A stretch of 64,000 bases of DNA from JBCCCJ01 sp039029315 (GTDB lineage: Bacteria; Bacteroidota; Bacteroidia; J057), in contig JBCCGK010000009.1 of assembly GCA_039029315.1 (NCBI GenBank), positions 62,001 to 126,000 of the forward strand, written 5' to 3'. Positions 1 through 9,633 of this stretch are shown one piece after another. A model generated the notes under the pieces. The model worked only from the letters and a program-made list of their open reading frames with translations. It was not told where the DNA came from and did no database searches. Position 1 is the stretch's first letter. Every line of letters starts with the position of its first letter. Made by a program: the position numbers and the translations under genes.

Positions 1-2
1 GA

Positions 3-2375
3 AATACCTTTGTGGGAAACAGGACAGGATCAAACTCCTCGGGTAGCCAAAATGTTTTTCTGGGCTATGAAGCAGGATTTTATGAAACGGGGGACAACAA
101 GCTCTACATTGCCAATAATAACACAAGTACTCCTCTTATTTGGGGAGATTTTGCTTCAAATCTCCTCAAAATCTACGGCACCCTCAATGTCAATGATGCT
201 TACAATTTCCCATTGGCAGACGGCAGTGTTGGACAAGTCTTGGCTTCAGACGGAGCTGGAAACCTGGATTGGCAGACAACAGAATTAGGAGCCATCAACG
301 ATGCCGATAATGACACCAAAATCCATGTAGAGAAAAATACCGATGAGGATATCATCAGATTTGATCTCGGAGGCGTAGAAAGATGGCAGATGCAAGGGAC
401 AAGATTGATTCCCATCAATTCATGGAAATCGACCTTTGTCGGGGCAGCTTCAGGCAAAAATGATGTTGGAAATACCAATAATACTTTTTTCGGATATGAA
501 ACTGGTTTTATGAACACCTCAGGAGCTGATAATACCTTTGTAGGAAGAGAGGCCGGAAGGAATAATGATGTAGGGACCTATAATGTATTTGTAGGATCGA
601 GAGCTGGAATCAGCAATGTCACTGCAAATGAAAACACCTATCTCGGGTATGGGGCTGGTGCCTTGAGCACAGACGGCTTCGAAAATACAGCCGTGGGTTT
701 TCTGGCAGGCAACCAAAATCTTACCGGCATCCGAAATACGATCATTGGAAATGAAGCTGGTTATCTAAACACAGGGTCATCTAATGTGTTCTTGGGATAT
801 CAGGCAGGCTATAATGAAGCCAGTAGCGATAAATTGTATATCGATAATTCTTCGACTTCCACACCACTCATTTGGGGAGACTTTTCTTTAGATCTACTCC
901 AGGTAAATGGAAGCTTGAACATCAATAACGCCTACAATTTCCCCAATACAGATGGAACTGCTAATCAATTCCTGGTCACTGATGGCGCAGGAAATACCTC
1001 CTGGCAAACGCTGAATGTAGAGGATGCCGACAGCGATCCTAGCAATGAATTCCTCACAGGAGCCAGCTTGATAGGAACCAATCTTGAAATTTCTGATGCC
1101 GGAGGAACTCATGTCGTAGACCTCATCACCCTGACAGCAGGCGGCAATAGTTCGGCCATATTTGATACAGATGGGGACACGCGCATCCAGACTGAAGCCA
1201 ATCCCAACGAGGATATCATCCGCTTTGACCTGGCAAATACCGAAAGATGGAAAATGCTGGACAGTAGAATCGAGTCTGTCAACTCAGGAGGATCTATCTT
1301 CATAGGAGAGGATGCTGGGAACAGTGATGACCTGAGCGCGAACACCAATGTCTTCATCGGACATCTGGCAGGTCAGGCCAGCATTTCCGGCGAAAACAAT
1401 GTCTTTTTAGGACATTATTCAGGATATAACTCAATCTCAAGCTTCAACAATACCTCTATTGGCTTTTTGGCAGGCACATCTTTCATTGGTGGACATAACA
1501 ATACCTCTCTTGGCTATGGTGCCAATGCAGGGGTAGGTTTCGATGTTTCGAATAGTACAGCTGTGGGTACCAATGCCCAGAATACAGCTACTTTTCAGAT
1601 CAGGATCGGTCACGCTGCCATCACCAGCATAGGAGGATTTGCCAACTGGAGTAATCTCTCCGATGCCCGCCTGAAAAAAGACATCCAGGATAGTGGGATC
1701 GGTCTGGACTTCATCATGAAATTGAGACCTGTTAGCTATCATCTGGATATGGATGCGATCCACACGGGTCTCAACATTCCGGAGAGTCAAAGACATTTGG
1801 ATGGAGAAAAGGCAAAAGGGGCTTTGCTCCAAACCGGATTTCTGGCTCAGGAAGTTGAGCAAGCAGCGAAGGAACTGGGCTACGACTTTAGTGGCGTAGA
1901 TGCCCCGAAGAATGACAAGGATTTTTATGGCTTGCGCTACGCAGAATTTGTTGTGCCATTGGTCAAGGGCATGCAGGAGCAGCAGGAACAAATCGAGACT
2001 CTGGAACAGGAAAATGCAGACCTGCGTACCCGATTGGCCTCTATAGAAGAAGCACTGATTCGACTTGAAGCAGGGAGAACAGGAAGCTCCGAAAAATTTC
2101 AGCGAAAGCCGGAGCACATGATCCTCCATCAAAATGTCCCCAACCCTTTTGATCGAAACACCCGGATCTCCTATGAACTTGCTCAGTCTGGGCAGGTCCA
2201 GCTGAACATCTACACCCAACAGAATGCTTTGGTTGAAACGCTCGTGTTTACGCATCAGGAAGCAGGGGAGCATACCGTTGAGTGGAATGCAGACCGGCAT
2301 GCAGCCGGTGTATATATCTATGTACTTTCTCAGCATGGACAGCAACTCGCCAAACGCATGATTGTGCTCAAATAA
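3..2375 (+). CDS. YadA-head-like / S74 chaperone protein with T9SS sorting domain, 5' partial
   Basis: The reading frame is already open at the left window edge (codons from base 3 read NTFVGN, one of the internal repeats), so the true start lies upstream. Residues up to about 550 are repeated N-x-x-x-G-x-x-A-G motifs (NTFVGREAG, NVFLGYQAG, NTAVGFLAG) of the trimeric adhesin head / beta-roll type, in two blocks separated by linker modules containing DGAGN. From the Ser codon at 1659 (SDARLKKDI) follows a peptidase_S74 intramolecular chaperone domain of the tail-fibre/endosialidase type, then a coiled coil (about 1970-2070). The end, from about 2118, is a type A T9SS sorting domain (NVPNPF near its start, KRMIVLK at the end). 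It is probably a trimeric surface fibre. Fusing a self-cleaving S74 domain to a C-terminal sorting signal is odd (see findings). The family call is firm; the role is inferred. Confidence 0.85.
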   Translation, partial: NTFVGNRTGSNSSGSQNVFLGYEAGFYETGDNKLYIANNNTSTPLIWGDFASNLLKIYGTLNVNDAYNFPLADGSVGQVLASDGAGNLDWQTTELGAINDADNDTKIHVEKNTDEDIIRFDLGGVERWQMQGTRLIPINSWKSTFVGAASGKNDVGNTNNTFFGYETGFMNTSGADNTFVGREAGRNNDVGTYNVFVGSRAGISNVTANENTYLGYGAGALSTDGFENTAVGFLAGNQNLTGIRNTIIGNEAGYLNTGSSNVFLGYQAGYNEASSDKLYIDNSSTSTPLIWGDFSLDLLQVNGSLNINNAYNFPNTDGTANQFLVTDGAGNTSWQTLNVEDADSDPSNEFLTGASLIGTNLEISDAGGTHVVDLITLTAGGNSSAIFDTDGDTRIQTEANPNEDIIRFDLANTERWKMLDSRIESVNSGGSIFIGEDAGNSDDLSANTNVFIGHLAGQASISGENNVFLGHYSGYNSISSFNNTSIGFLAGTSFIGGHNNTSLGYGANAGVGFDVSNSTAVGTNAQNTATFQIRIGHAAITSIGGFANWSNLSDARLKKDIQDSGIGLDFIMKLRPVSYHLDMDAIHTGLNIPESQRHLDGEKAKGALLQTGFLAQEVEQAAKELGYDFSGVDAPKNDKDFYGLRYAEFVVPLVKGMQEQQEQIETLEQENADLRTRLASIEEALIRLEAGRTGSSEKFQRKPEHMILHQNVPNPFDRNTRISYELAQSGQVQLNIYTQQNALVETLVFTHQEAGEHTVEWNADRHAAGVYIYVLSQHGQQLAKRMIVLK

Positions 2376-2518
2376 TTATAGATCCCAGACAAGAGGAACT
2401 TCTCGCTTGCACCTTCCCATCATCTTTGGCACATTTTCCGGGAGACCATTGAGCGGAATCATGCTGTATTGGCCGCTCGTCAATATGAATAGCTGATGAG
2501 ATAAACCGATGGTATAGG

Positions 2519-2562
2519 AGAGTCACAGAGACAGCCAATCAGCTGGCGATTTCTGTGACTCT
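2519..2562 (+). terminator. Rho-independent-like terminator after the fibre gene
   Basis: An 11-bp perfect stem (AGAGTCACAGA at 2519-2529 pairs with 2552-2562) encloses a 22-base loop that itself can pair (GCCA/TGGC). The right arm runs into a T-rich stretch on the + strand. It sits 144 bp after the stop at 2375, in the gap before the convergent gene ending at 2683. The rest of the 2376-2682 gap shows nothing else recognisable. Confidence 0.6.
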
Positions 2563-2682
2563 TTGTGTTTTCTCTTTGCTTCTAATTGCTCCGGGCGGGC
2601 AAGGTGGTTGCTTGGCAGGTGTTCCGATTTTTTGTATCAAAGATCCATCGCCCTGATAGGAGGATCAATCCTGTAAATTTGC

Positions 2683-4410
2683 CTATTGGATCAGCCATTT
2701 CTTTTGCCACATTTTTCCAGCACTAGAGACTTGCAGAAGATACATAGCAGGAGTAGACACAGAAAGTTTATACTTCTGGTTTTCTATAGGCAGAATTCTT
2801 TCCTGAATCAATCGACCTGTCAGATCAAAAATCCTGATTGTCGATTCTTCATCTGTCCAATCTCCCAAATCGATGGTACTCTTTCCCTGAGAAGGATTTG
2901 GAAACAGAATGGGGGAGTGATTCATTTCATCCCTGGACTCAAGTGTTCTGCTAGAGGAATTGTTGTAACAAATTTGTTGTTCTTCCACAGATACAACATC
3001 GATCAGCATATCAGCATCCCTTATATAGATGACAGGGCTTGGAAAATAGTCAAAATCCAAGTCATCACTCGACATATTGCCCTGAATCGGTGTCGGTAAG
3101 GGGATTGCAGTATCTGAGCAATCAGTTTTCAACATTTGGTTGGTCTTGGTTAAATAGAGATGTTTCGTTTTTCCACAGCCGGGAGCTTGCTTCGTTTCTG
3201 CAATGGCTATTTGTTGATCCAGGCATCTGATCGGACGTGTAGCACCTGAGGTAAGTGGATATCGGACTCTTGATATCGGTTGTCCGTTCGCATGGACTTT
3301 CATCAATGATAATTTCGAATCTGAAGGATAACAATCTTTGGTTACCACATAGGAAATGGCAAAGGTCATGCCGGCTAATTCCAAAATGCTCACATCGGTT
3401 AATGTTGTATAGAATGAGGTATTATTTGAATACAGTGGATCATAGGAATAGGATAGCACAGGATTTCCAAATGCATGACCAATCACGAGGAGCCCAAGGG
3501 ATGTACTGTAGGAAGAAGTATTGGTTTTTTCTCCAACTATCATCAGATTATTTTGTGGATCCAGCGCCATATCATATGGATCCATTTTTTCCGAATATTT
3601 TACGAAAAAATCAATGAGCCCCACATGATCAACAGAAAAAACAACTGGATGAGATTCTAGTGATTGATTGACAGAGCGAATCGAGCCTCCAAGAATCCAA
3701 AATCCACCCTGCGGTTTTTCGATCACTTTTTTTACCCCAGTTTGATTCTCTCCTTGTGGACTATGGACCTCATAATTTTTGAACCACACCACGTTCCCAT
3801 CCTCATTGAGTTTTAACAAAAAATATACATCGTGATTACGAATGGGAGCTTCTAGTTGATAGTAGGACCCAGCGATGAGGAGACTGCCATCATTGCAAAC
3901 GATCATTTGCAAATCTGATCCAAATTGCTGAACAGTAGACAGAATTGTAAAATAATAATCCTTGGCCCAAATAAGGGTGCCATCCTCATCAGTTTTCGTA
4001 ATGAAGAAATTTCTTCCAGAGTTAAAGCTGTTGAGAAAATACATATGATTTGATGGATGAATAACAAAAGGAATCTCTAACCAACTATCATAGGAGGAAA
4101 GATTCCCATGTACATCAAGATGGGAATAGGAAAGGCTTGTTATATGATCCCCATATGGATTTACAGTTGTCAGAAACATACGCTTGCTTCTGTAGCCAGA
4201 AACTTGCTCATTCTGATAGGGGACTCTTTCATAGCTCAGAATGTTAAATATCCCATCTGCATTTGCATGTTGTTTAACCGTTTCCACCATTGGAGCAGAT
4301 TGACCCAATAAATCATACGAATGCTCAAACCGACTCTGGCCATGTACATCATGACAGGTCAGGGCAAGGAGGACAAAAGAGAAAAAGGGGAGAAGTTTGA
4401 TCAGTTTCAT
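2683..4410 (-). CDS. Exported T9SS type A sorting domain protein
   Basis: A 575-aa protein with an N-terminal signal peptide (KLIKLLPFFSFVLLALTC, cleavage likely near HGQ). The body is repeated short beta-strand units of the kind seen in delta-60/SBBP-like propellers (GSYYQL..., GGFWILGGS..., NNLMIVGEKT). The last 80 residues form a type A T9SS sorting domain (LFPNPSQGKSTIDL, later GRLIQERIL, ending KKWLIQ). It should be exported through Sec and then secreted or anchored at the cell surface by T9SS. No catalytic motif is visible, so its function is unknown. It converges with the fibre gene and is read away from the truncated cytochrome gene at 4678. Confidence 0.85.
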   Translation of the reverse strand: MKLIKLLPFFSFVLLALTCHDVHGQSRFEHSYDLLGQSAPMVETVKQHANADGIFNILSYERVPYQNEQVSGYRSKRMFLTTVNPYGDHITSLSYSHLDVHGNLSSYDSWLEIPFVIHPSNHMYFLNSFNSGRNFFITKTDEDGTLIWAKDYYFTILSTVQQFGSDLQMIVCNDGSLLIAGSYYQLEAPIRNHDVYFLLKLNEDGNVVWFKNYEVHSPQGENQTGVKKVIEKPQGGFWILGGSIRSVNQSLESHPVVFSVDHVGLIDFFVKYSEKMDPYDMALDPQNNLMIVGEKTNTSSYSTSLGLLVIGHAFGNPVLSYSYDPLYSNNTSFYTTLTDVSILELAGMTFAISYVVTKDCYPSDSKLSLMKVHANGQPISRVRYPLTSGATRPIRCLDQQIAIAETKQAPGCGKTKHLYLTKTNQMLKTDCSDTAIPLPTPIQGNMSSDDLDFDYFPSPVIYIRDADMLIDVVSVEEQQICYNNSSSRTLESRDEMNHSPILFPNPSQGKSTIDLGDWTDEESTIRIFDLTGRLIQERILPIENQKYKLSVSTPAMYLLQVSSAGKMWQKKWLIQ

Positions 4411-4677
4411 AATTTCGGACTAAAGATGTTATGTTGATCTTTATCCCATCATTTTGAAATATGTAAACACTAGGAGAGAAATAAGTTGTCTGAAGCATTG
4501 TTTAGATGTTGACATTCAAACGGGCTCCTGATGGAATTGCTCAGCTTCATTGAAGAACAAAACTCAGCTGAAACAGGTCCCCTAAACGACTGATTTCAGG
4601 GCACCCCATTTCCCAGCGCAACAAAGGCAGTCTTTGTATGTTTTTTTGTACCTTGAATCTATTAAGGTCCTTATTCC

Positions 4678-5223
4678 ATGACTTTTCAAGCATTTTTCCT
4701 CTTTTGTTTGACAGCAATAGTCAGTTTCCCCTCTTTTGCTGCAGATCCGAGACAGGAAACAGAACAGGAACATTATGCAAGAGTTGTCCGCCCCATTCTT
4801 TATGGAAATTGTGGATCTTGTCATACTGCTGGGGATCTCCAGGGAGGCATCAATCTTTCCTATTTTGACTACATCGGCGGCATCACATACAATGGGAAAT
4901 TGTTCAGAATAGTCATCAAATCCATTGAGAATGGGAGCATGTCTCCCCATTCAGAAAGACCCTTGTCAGAATCCGAGAAAGATACCTTGATTATTTATTT
5001 GGAGAAATACCTTGATGATGCACTCGCCAATCCGAATCCGGGAATCATTCCGCCGCGCCGGCTTAGCAATCGAGAATATCGCTATTCAGTCTATGATTTG
5101 CTGGGCGTAAAGTTGGATACAGATTCTTTGCTTCCTGCGGATGCGTCTGGCGGGAGTTACATGAGTTGTATTGCTTGCATAAACCATAAAGCAATACAGC
5201 CTCAGCTTGAACACAGCATTTGA
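4678..5223 (+). pseudogene. Truncated planctomycete-type cytochrome c / DUF1587 protein
   Basis: The 181-aa ORF starts with a signal peptide (TFQAFFLFCLTAIVSFPSFAA) and a planctomycete-type cytochrome domain with a haem-binding CGSCH motif at about residues 42-46. It then enters the DUF1587 region (PPRRLSNREY, YDLLGVKLDT, LLPADASGG). Intact DUF1587/DUF1592 family members continue for roughly 500-700 more residues. Here homology stops at PADASGG, and an unrelated Cys-containing tail of about 20 residues ends the frame. No continuation is visible in the other frames before the sulfatase at 5296. I read it as the 5' remnant of a deleted gene. A secreted mini-cytochrome is possible but less likely. 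Confidence 0.65.
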
Positions 5224-5295
5224 TTTCTATCCTATTTCACAATATCCCATATTCTACAGATTAACTCTTTAGTGAATGTTAGTATGCCACTTGCG

Positions 5296-6690
5296 ATGAA
5301 ACATCTCCTTCTTTTCCTGACACTCTCTATTTCGTTTGGTGCTTGTACAACACCGGGAACGGAAGCAGAACAAACCAACACACAGCAACCCAATGTCGTG
5401 ATCGTATTTCTGGATGATTCCGGCTGGGCAGATTTTGAGCCTTTTCGCGAAGGAGGTCTTGAAACCCCAAACGTTGCTCAATTGGCTGCTGAAGGTTGCT
5501 CTTTTCAAAATTTTTATGTCCCGCAAGCCATTTGTTCCGCTTCTCGATCTGCATTGATGACAGGATGCTATCCCGGAAGGACCAAAGTATTTGGCGCCCA
5601 TCCTCCCAAAGCAAGAGGTCTTGATCCATCATTTGCTACCATGGGCGAGGTATTCAAGGCGGGCGGATATCGAACTGCTGTTTTTGGCAAATGGCATCTG
5701 GGAGATCAGGAAGAGACCCGTCCACCAGCGCGGGGCTTTGACGAATCCTGTGGTTTGATGTATTCCAATGATATGTGGAAGCATCATCCCGAAAATCCCG
5801 AATATTGGGGACAATTTTTGATTGAATTTTGGGAAAATGGGGAAGTTGGGATAGATGATGTCGATAAAAAGGATCAGAAAAATTTGACCAAATGGTATAC
5901 TGAACATGCTGTGGATTTTATTCAGCGGAATAAGGACAATCCCTTTCTGCTCTATGTGCCTCATTCGATGCCGCATGTCCCCTTGTTTGTCAGCGATGCC
6001 TTTGAAGGAAAATCAGGCATGGGCTTGTACTGGGATGTCATCCTGGAACTGGATTGGTCTATTGGTCAAATCAACCAGGCTCTGAAAGATAATGGTGTAG
6101 CAGACAATACCATTTTCATTCTCACATCCGATAATGGACCCTGGATATCTTACGGCAATAGAGCTGGCCTGACCCCATTTCGGGAAGCGAAGGCAACCTC
6201 CTTTGATGGGGGGATTCGCTCTGCCTGCATTGTAAAATATCCACCGAAAATCGAAGCGGGAACTCGGTCTAGCCAAACCTTCTTTTCCATAGACTTTCTT
6301 CCTTCTCTCTGCCATGTGGCGGAAGTGCCACTTCCAAAGAATGAAATTGATGGCAAAAATGTTTGGGATCTTATCACGGGGAAACCGGGTGCTATTAACC
6401 CGCAGGAGTATTATGCCTTTTCCAATGGCAGACAGTTTCAGGGAGTCATGAGTGGGGATGGGACATGGAAGTTACACCTGCCACATGCCTTCAGATCCCT
6501 CTCTACCGATGGCAGGGATGGAATGCCCGGAAAATATGTGGAAGCACATATAGATACGTCCTTGTTCCACATGAAATATGATCCTTTTGAGCAACAAAAT
6601 CTGCTCGTCGATCGACCTGAGATAGCCGAAAAGCTGCTTAGCTGGGCTGCTTCTCACAAAGAGAGATTCTATCCTGACCAAGCAGAATAA
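5296..6690 (+). CDS. Lipoprotein sulfatase (family S1)
   Basis: A formylglycine-dependent sulfatase of the alkaline-phosphatase superfamily, predicted to hydrolyse sulfate esters, probably on sulfated glycans. I chose ATG 5296 because it puts a lipoprotein signal (KHLLLFLTLSISFGAC) at the N-terminus; in-frame GTG 5272 and ATG 5284 are alternatives. Metal-binding DD occurs in VIVFLDDSGW. The modification motif is CSASR (codon for Cys at 5533), the C-x-A-S-R variant. FGKWHLGD, SMPHVP and TSDNGPW are further conserved sulfatase blocks. The length (464 aa) is normal. The enzyme probably sits in the periplasm or on the outer membrane. It follows the truncated cytochrome gene by 72 bp, a pairing common in planctomycete-like clusters. 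The exact substrate cannot be read from the sequence. Confidence 0.9.
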   Translation: MKHLLLFLTLSISFGACTTPGTEAEQTNTQQPNVVIVFLDDSGWADFEPFREGGLETPNVAQLAAEGCSFQNFYVPQAICSASRSALMTGCYPGRTKVFGAHPPKARGLDPSFATMGEVFKAGGYRTAVFGKWHLGDQEETRPPARGFDESCGLMYSNDMWKHHPENPEYWGQFLIEFWENGEVGIDDVDKKDQKNLTKWYTEHAVDFIQRNKDNPFLLYVPHSMPHVPLFVSDAFEGKSGMGLYWDVILELDWSIGQINQALKDNGVADNTIFILTSDNGPWISYGNRAGLTPFREAKATSFDGGIRSACIVKYPPKIEAGTRSSQTFFSIDFLPSLCHVAEVPLPKNEIDGKNVWDLITGKPGAINPQEYYAFSNGRQFQGVMSGDGTWKLHLPHAFRSLSTDGRDGMPGKYVEAHIDTSLFHMKYDPFEQQNLLVDRPEIAEKLLSWAASHKERFYPDQAE

Positions 6691-6794
6691 GAATTGAGAC
6701 ACTTCCAACTCAAAGAGAAATAGCTGACAATCAGTCGCTTATTCAAGTACTCGACTTTATCTGGTTTTGCTGAATATACATCAAGTTGTCGCAT

Positions 6795-7817
6795 ATGATG
6801 ATCCGATACAGTTTCCTTTTCCTGATTGGGCTTTGGCTCCTCCCTCAGACATCTGTTGTTGATGCACAAAAACGATCAGACAGACAGGAATCTAGCTGTC
6901 GCTTACAGCTATCTTTGATGGATGGTTCACAGATCATTTGTGCCCCTCTCTCACATTTCATCAAAGTTAAAACTGATTTTGGCAGTCTAAAACTTTCTTT
7001 CTCTCTCCTTGAAAAAATCCTCATATCTGACAATCGGGCATGTAGCATCTACTTCCTCAATGGTGATTTGGTTTCAGGAGAACTTCAACAAGAATCCATT
7101 TTGATAAACTCTCTGGTTCTTGGAACAAACAACATATACTTTCATCAAGTCAAACAAATAACAATCACCTGCCTGGCTCAGCATGACAAACTGCTCGCTT
7201 ACTATGCGTTCGACCAAACCCTTGAAGATCAATCGGGAAACAACTTCCATGGCAAATACCAGGGACAGCCATCCTATAAGGCAGATGGAACTGTCGCAAT
7301 AAAAGATCCGATTACTTTTATTGAACTTCCTAAAGAAATCATCGGGGACAGTATTAGCTCCATTTCCGGTTTTTTCAAAACGTCAAGTGATAAGTATGCG
7401 CAAACAATCATAGGGAATTATGTGGGATGCTCATACAGCAGGGAAGGATTTCAGTTGATCCATTATGGAAGTCATGTGAAAGGTGGCCCCAGACTTCAGG
7501 TGTATATAGGTGGAAAAAGTGTTATTCGCACAGAGAAGATAAACTTGGCAGACAGTGAGTGGCATCATTTTGTCCTGATCTTATCAGCAGGCAGTGTTCG
7601 TTTGTTTTTGGATGAGCAGTTTGTTGGCCAGTCACATATGGGATATGTCAATGCTAATTTGCCCCTAAAACTTGGGAATTCTGATAAAATTGGGACAGGT
7701 TGCGGGTTTGGCAATAGCTTGAATTTACAAGGCAATCTGGATGAATTTGCCTTTTATGCCAAAACCCTAAGTATGGAAGAAATTAGTAGACTTTCCCAAT
7801 CGAGGAGGAATCAGTAG
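6795..7817 (+). CDS. Exported LamG (concanavalin A-like) domain protein
   Basis: From ATG 6795 the protein has a clear signal peptide (MIRYSFLFLIGLWLLPQTS, cleavage near VDAQ). Residues about 30-130 contain two copies of a short strand-rich unit (DGSQIICAPLSHFIKVKTDFG; NGDLVSGELQQESI) resembling the repeats found before LamG domains in planctomycete secreted proteins. The C-terminal 210 residues are a LamG/concanavalin-type jelly roll (LLAYYAFDQTLEDQSG at its start, DSEWHHFVLI in the middle, NLDEFAFYAKTL near the end). It likely binds carbohydrate outside the cytoplasm. It lies 104 bp after the sulfatase on the same strand and may be co-expressed with it. No T9SS tail is present. Confidence 0.8.
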   Translation: MMIRYSFLFLIGLWLLPQTSVVDAQKRSDRQESSCRLQLSLMDGSQIICAPLSHFIKVKTDFGSLKLSFSLLEKILISDNRACSIYFLNGDLVSGELQQESILINSLVLGTNNIYFHQVKQITITCLAQHDKLLAYYAFDQTLEDQSGNNFHGKYQGQPSYKADGTVAIKDPITFIELPKEIIGDSISSISGFFKTSSDKYAQTIIGNYVGCSYSREGFQLIHYGSHVKGGPRLQVYIGGKSVIRTEKINLADSEWHHFVLILSAGSVRLFLDEQFVGQSHMGYVNANLPLKLGNSDKIGTGCGFGNSLNLQGNLDEFAFYAKTLSMEEISRLSQSRRNQ

Positions 7818-8049
7818 CTTCTCTCCTCTTCTAATGAAATAGATAGGCAGAGGCCGGCTTTGAGATGGGTTGAAAATCTGTCCTTTTTTTTTGTATGTGT
7901 CATTTTTCCTCATTCTACAGCTTTTTTTGCCCAGGCGAACGTTCAACTCTTTCCTCATTCGGACCGTGTTCATGGACACACTAATTTCTCTAAACACATC
8001 AGACTGATACCTGTGCGTAGGAGGATAGCACCTACATTCTGTCTCTGCC

Positions 8050-9633
8050 TTATTGTTTCCCATCCACAAAGGCTTTTGTTTCTCTATCCAAAAATGAATA
8101 AGCATAAGGATCAAAATAGAAGCTGCCTTTGCCTGGAACTGATGGAGCGAAGGAAGCAGGAATCCATTTTCGGTGCAGGTCTATGATCTTCTTGTATTCC
8201 AGGCCCATAGCAAGATTGTTCCATTCATTGGGGTCCTTTTCCAGATCATAGAGTTCTTCGCCCCCATCCCTGTATTGGATATAGCGCCATTTTTCACTCC
8301 TGACGGCCATATTCCCCATTTTGATCTCTGTCAAGGCTGGATATTCCCAAACTGTCTGGGGATTTTTCAGCAGTGGCGTCATATCATATCCATCCAGGCC
8401 TTCTTTTTCAGGTAAGCTACAGAGAGAGAGAAGAGTGGGAAACACATTGACCAAGTCTACCGGCTGATCACAACTCTGACCTTCTGGTCCAAGTCCTGCT
8501 GTCTTGATGATAAAAGGTATCCGTGTGCATTCTTCCCAAAGAGTCTGTTTATGCCAATGTTGTTTGCTTCCCAAATGCCAACCATGATCCGACAACAAAA
8601 CGATGATGGTATTGTCCTTGTATCTACTTGCTGCCAAGGCATCCAAAATTGTTCCGACTTGTTCATCTGCAAAAGTGATACTCGCAAGATATGCCTGAAT
8701 GGCTTCCTTCCATTTGTTGGCTGTCTGAATTTGTTCAAAATCATCTGCTTTTGCTTTGGCCAGGCGAAGCCCCTCATCAGGAATGTCATTCAGATCATCA
8801 GCTTTGATTGTGGGAAGCACAATCTCTTCCAATGGATATCGATCAAAATATTGTTGCGGAACATGCCAGGGCAAATGCGGCCGATAGGTTCCGACAGCCA
8901 GGAAGAATGGCTTTTGATGATCCTTTGATAAGAAGTCTTTCGCAAAATTACTGGCTTGCACATCTCCATATTCTGCTTCTGCTTTTCCTGGAATTGCTCC
9001 CCAATCCATTTCTGATCTATGGGGAAAGATACCATTGAGCGGTTTCCAATCTGGAAAAGGAAGAATAGGGTTTCTATATCCATAGGTTAGGAAATAGCGT
9101 TCTGTTGACCATTCTGCAAAATTCCAGGGATCATCAAACACCTGATCCTGGAATTCATCCCAACTGCAAGGGGGATTATTTCCTGGGGTGTGATGAAAGA
9201 CCTTTCCAGCACCCGCTGTATAATATCCATGCTGCTTGAAATATTGTGGCAGGCTCACTTCTTCTGGATAGACAGCTTTCCACCACTGATTGTTGTTATA
9301 GAGTCCTGTCGTCGAAGGACGTTTGCCTAGCAGTAGGGCATTGCGGGAAGGGCAACAGACAGATGCCGCAGTATGTGCATTGGTGAAAGCCAGGCCAGAT
9401 GAAGCCAATCCGTCTATATTGGGCGTATATACCTTTCCTTCATATCCGCCCAGATAGCCCACCCAATCTTTCATATCATCTACGGAGATCAACAATACAT
9501 TGGGTGGTCGATTCTCCTTACTCTGAATCGTACAGCTTAAAAAACAGCTGAGCATCAATAGGCAGATCAGTTGTTGGAAGGGTGTTACTCTCTTTTCAAG
9601 CCACATTCGATCAAGGGTATTGTCAGTTTTCAA
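8050..9633 (-). CDS. Sulfatase, iduronate-2-sulfatase-like (family S1)
   Basis: A 527-aa sulfatase. Residues 20-34 look like a lipoprotein-type signal (LICLLMLSCFLSC), preceded by a longer charged N-terminus, so an internal start is possible. Metal-binding DD occurs in LLISVDDMKDW. The catalytic motif is CCPSR with the formylglycine-forming Cys at residue 93. The following block (LLLGKRPSTTGLYNNNQWW) and the later SDHGWHLG, KQTLWEECTRIPFI and YDLEKDPNEWNNLA are typical of iduronate-2-sulfatase-like enzymes. Predicted role: hydrolysis of 2-O-sulfate or a related ester on a glycan. The start overlaps the end of the upstream lipoprotein gene (9623-10645) by 11 bp, which suggests translational coupling. 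Confidence 0.9.
   Translation of the reverse strand: MKTDNTLDRMWLEKRVTPFQQLICLLMLSCFLSCTIQSKENRPPNVLLISVDDMKDWVGYLGGYEGKVYTPNIDGLASSGLAFTNAHTAASVCCPSRNALLLGKRPSTTGLYNNNQWWKAVYPEEVSLPQYFKQHGYYTAGAGKVFHHTPGNNPPCSWDEFQDQVFDDPWNFAEWSTERYFLTYGYRNPILPFPDWKPLNGIFPHRSEMDWGAIPGKAEAEYGDVQASNFAKDFLSKDHQKPFFLAVGTYRPHLPWHVPQQYFDRYPLEEIVLPTIKADDLNDIPDEGLRLAKAKADDFEQIQTANKWKEAIQAYLASITFADEQVGTILDALAASRYKDNTIIVLLSDHGWHLGSKQHWHKQTLWEECTRIPFIIKTAGLGPEGQSCDQPVDLVNVFPTLLSLCSLPEKEGLDGYDMTPLLKNPQTVWEYPALTEIKMGNMAVRSEKWRYIQYRDGGEELYDLEKDPNEWNNLAMGLEYKKIIDLHRKWIPASFAPSVPGKGSFYFDPYAYSFLDRETKAFVDGKQ

Noticed and set aside
1437..2345. 302-codon minus-strand ORF inside the fibre gene
   Set aside because: It lies wholly within a well-supported gene on the other strand, lacks a family signature and reflects codon bias of the real gene.
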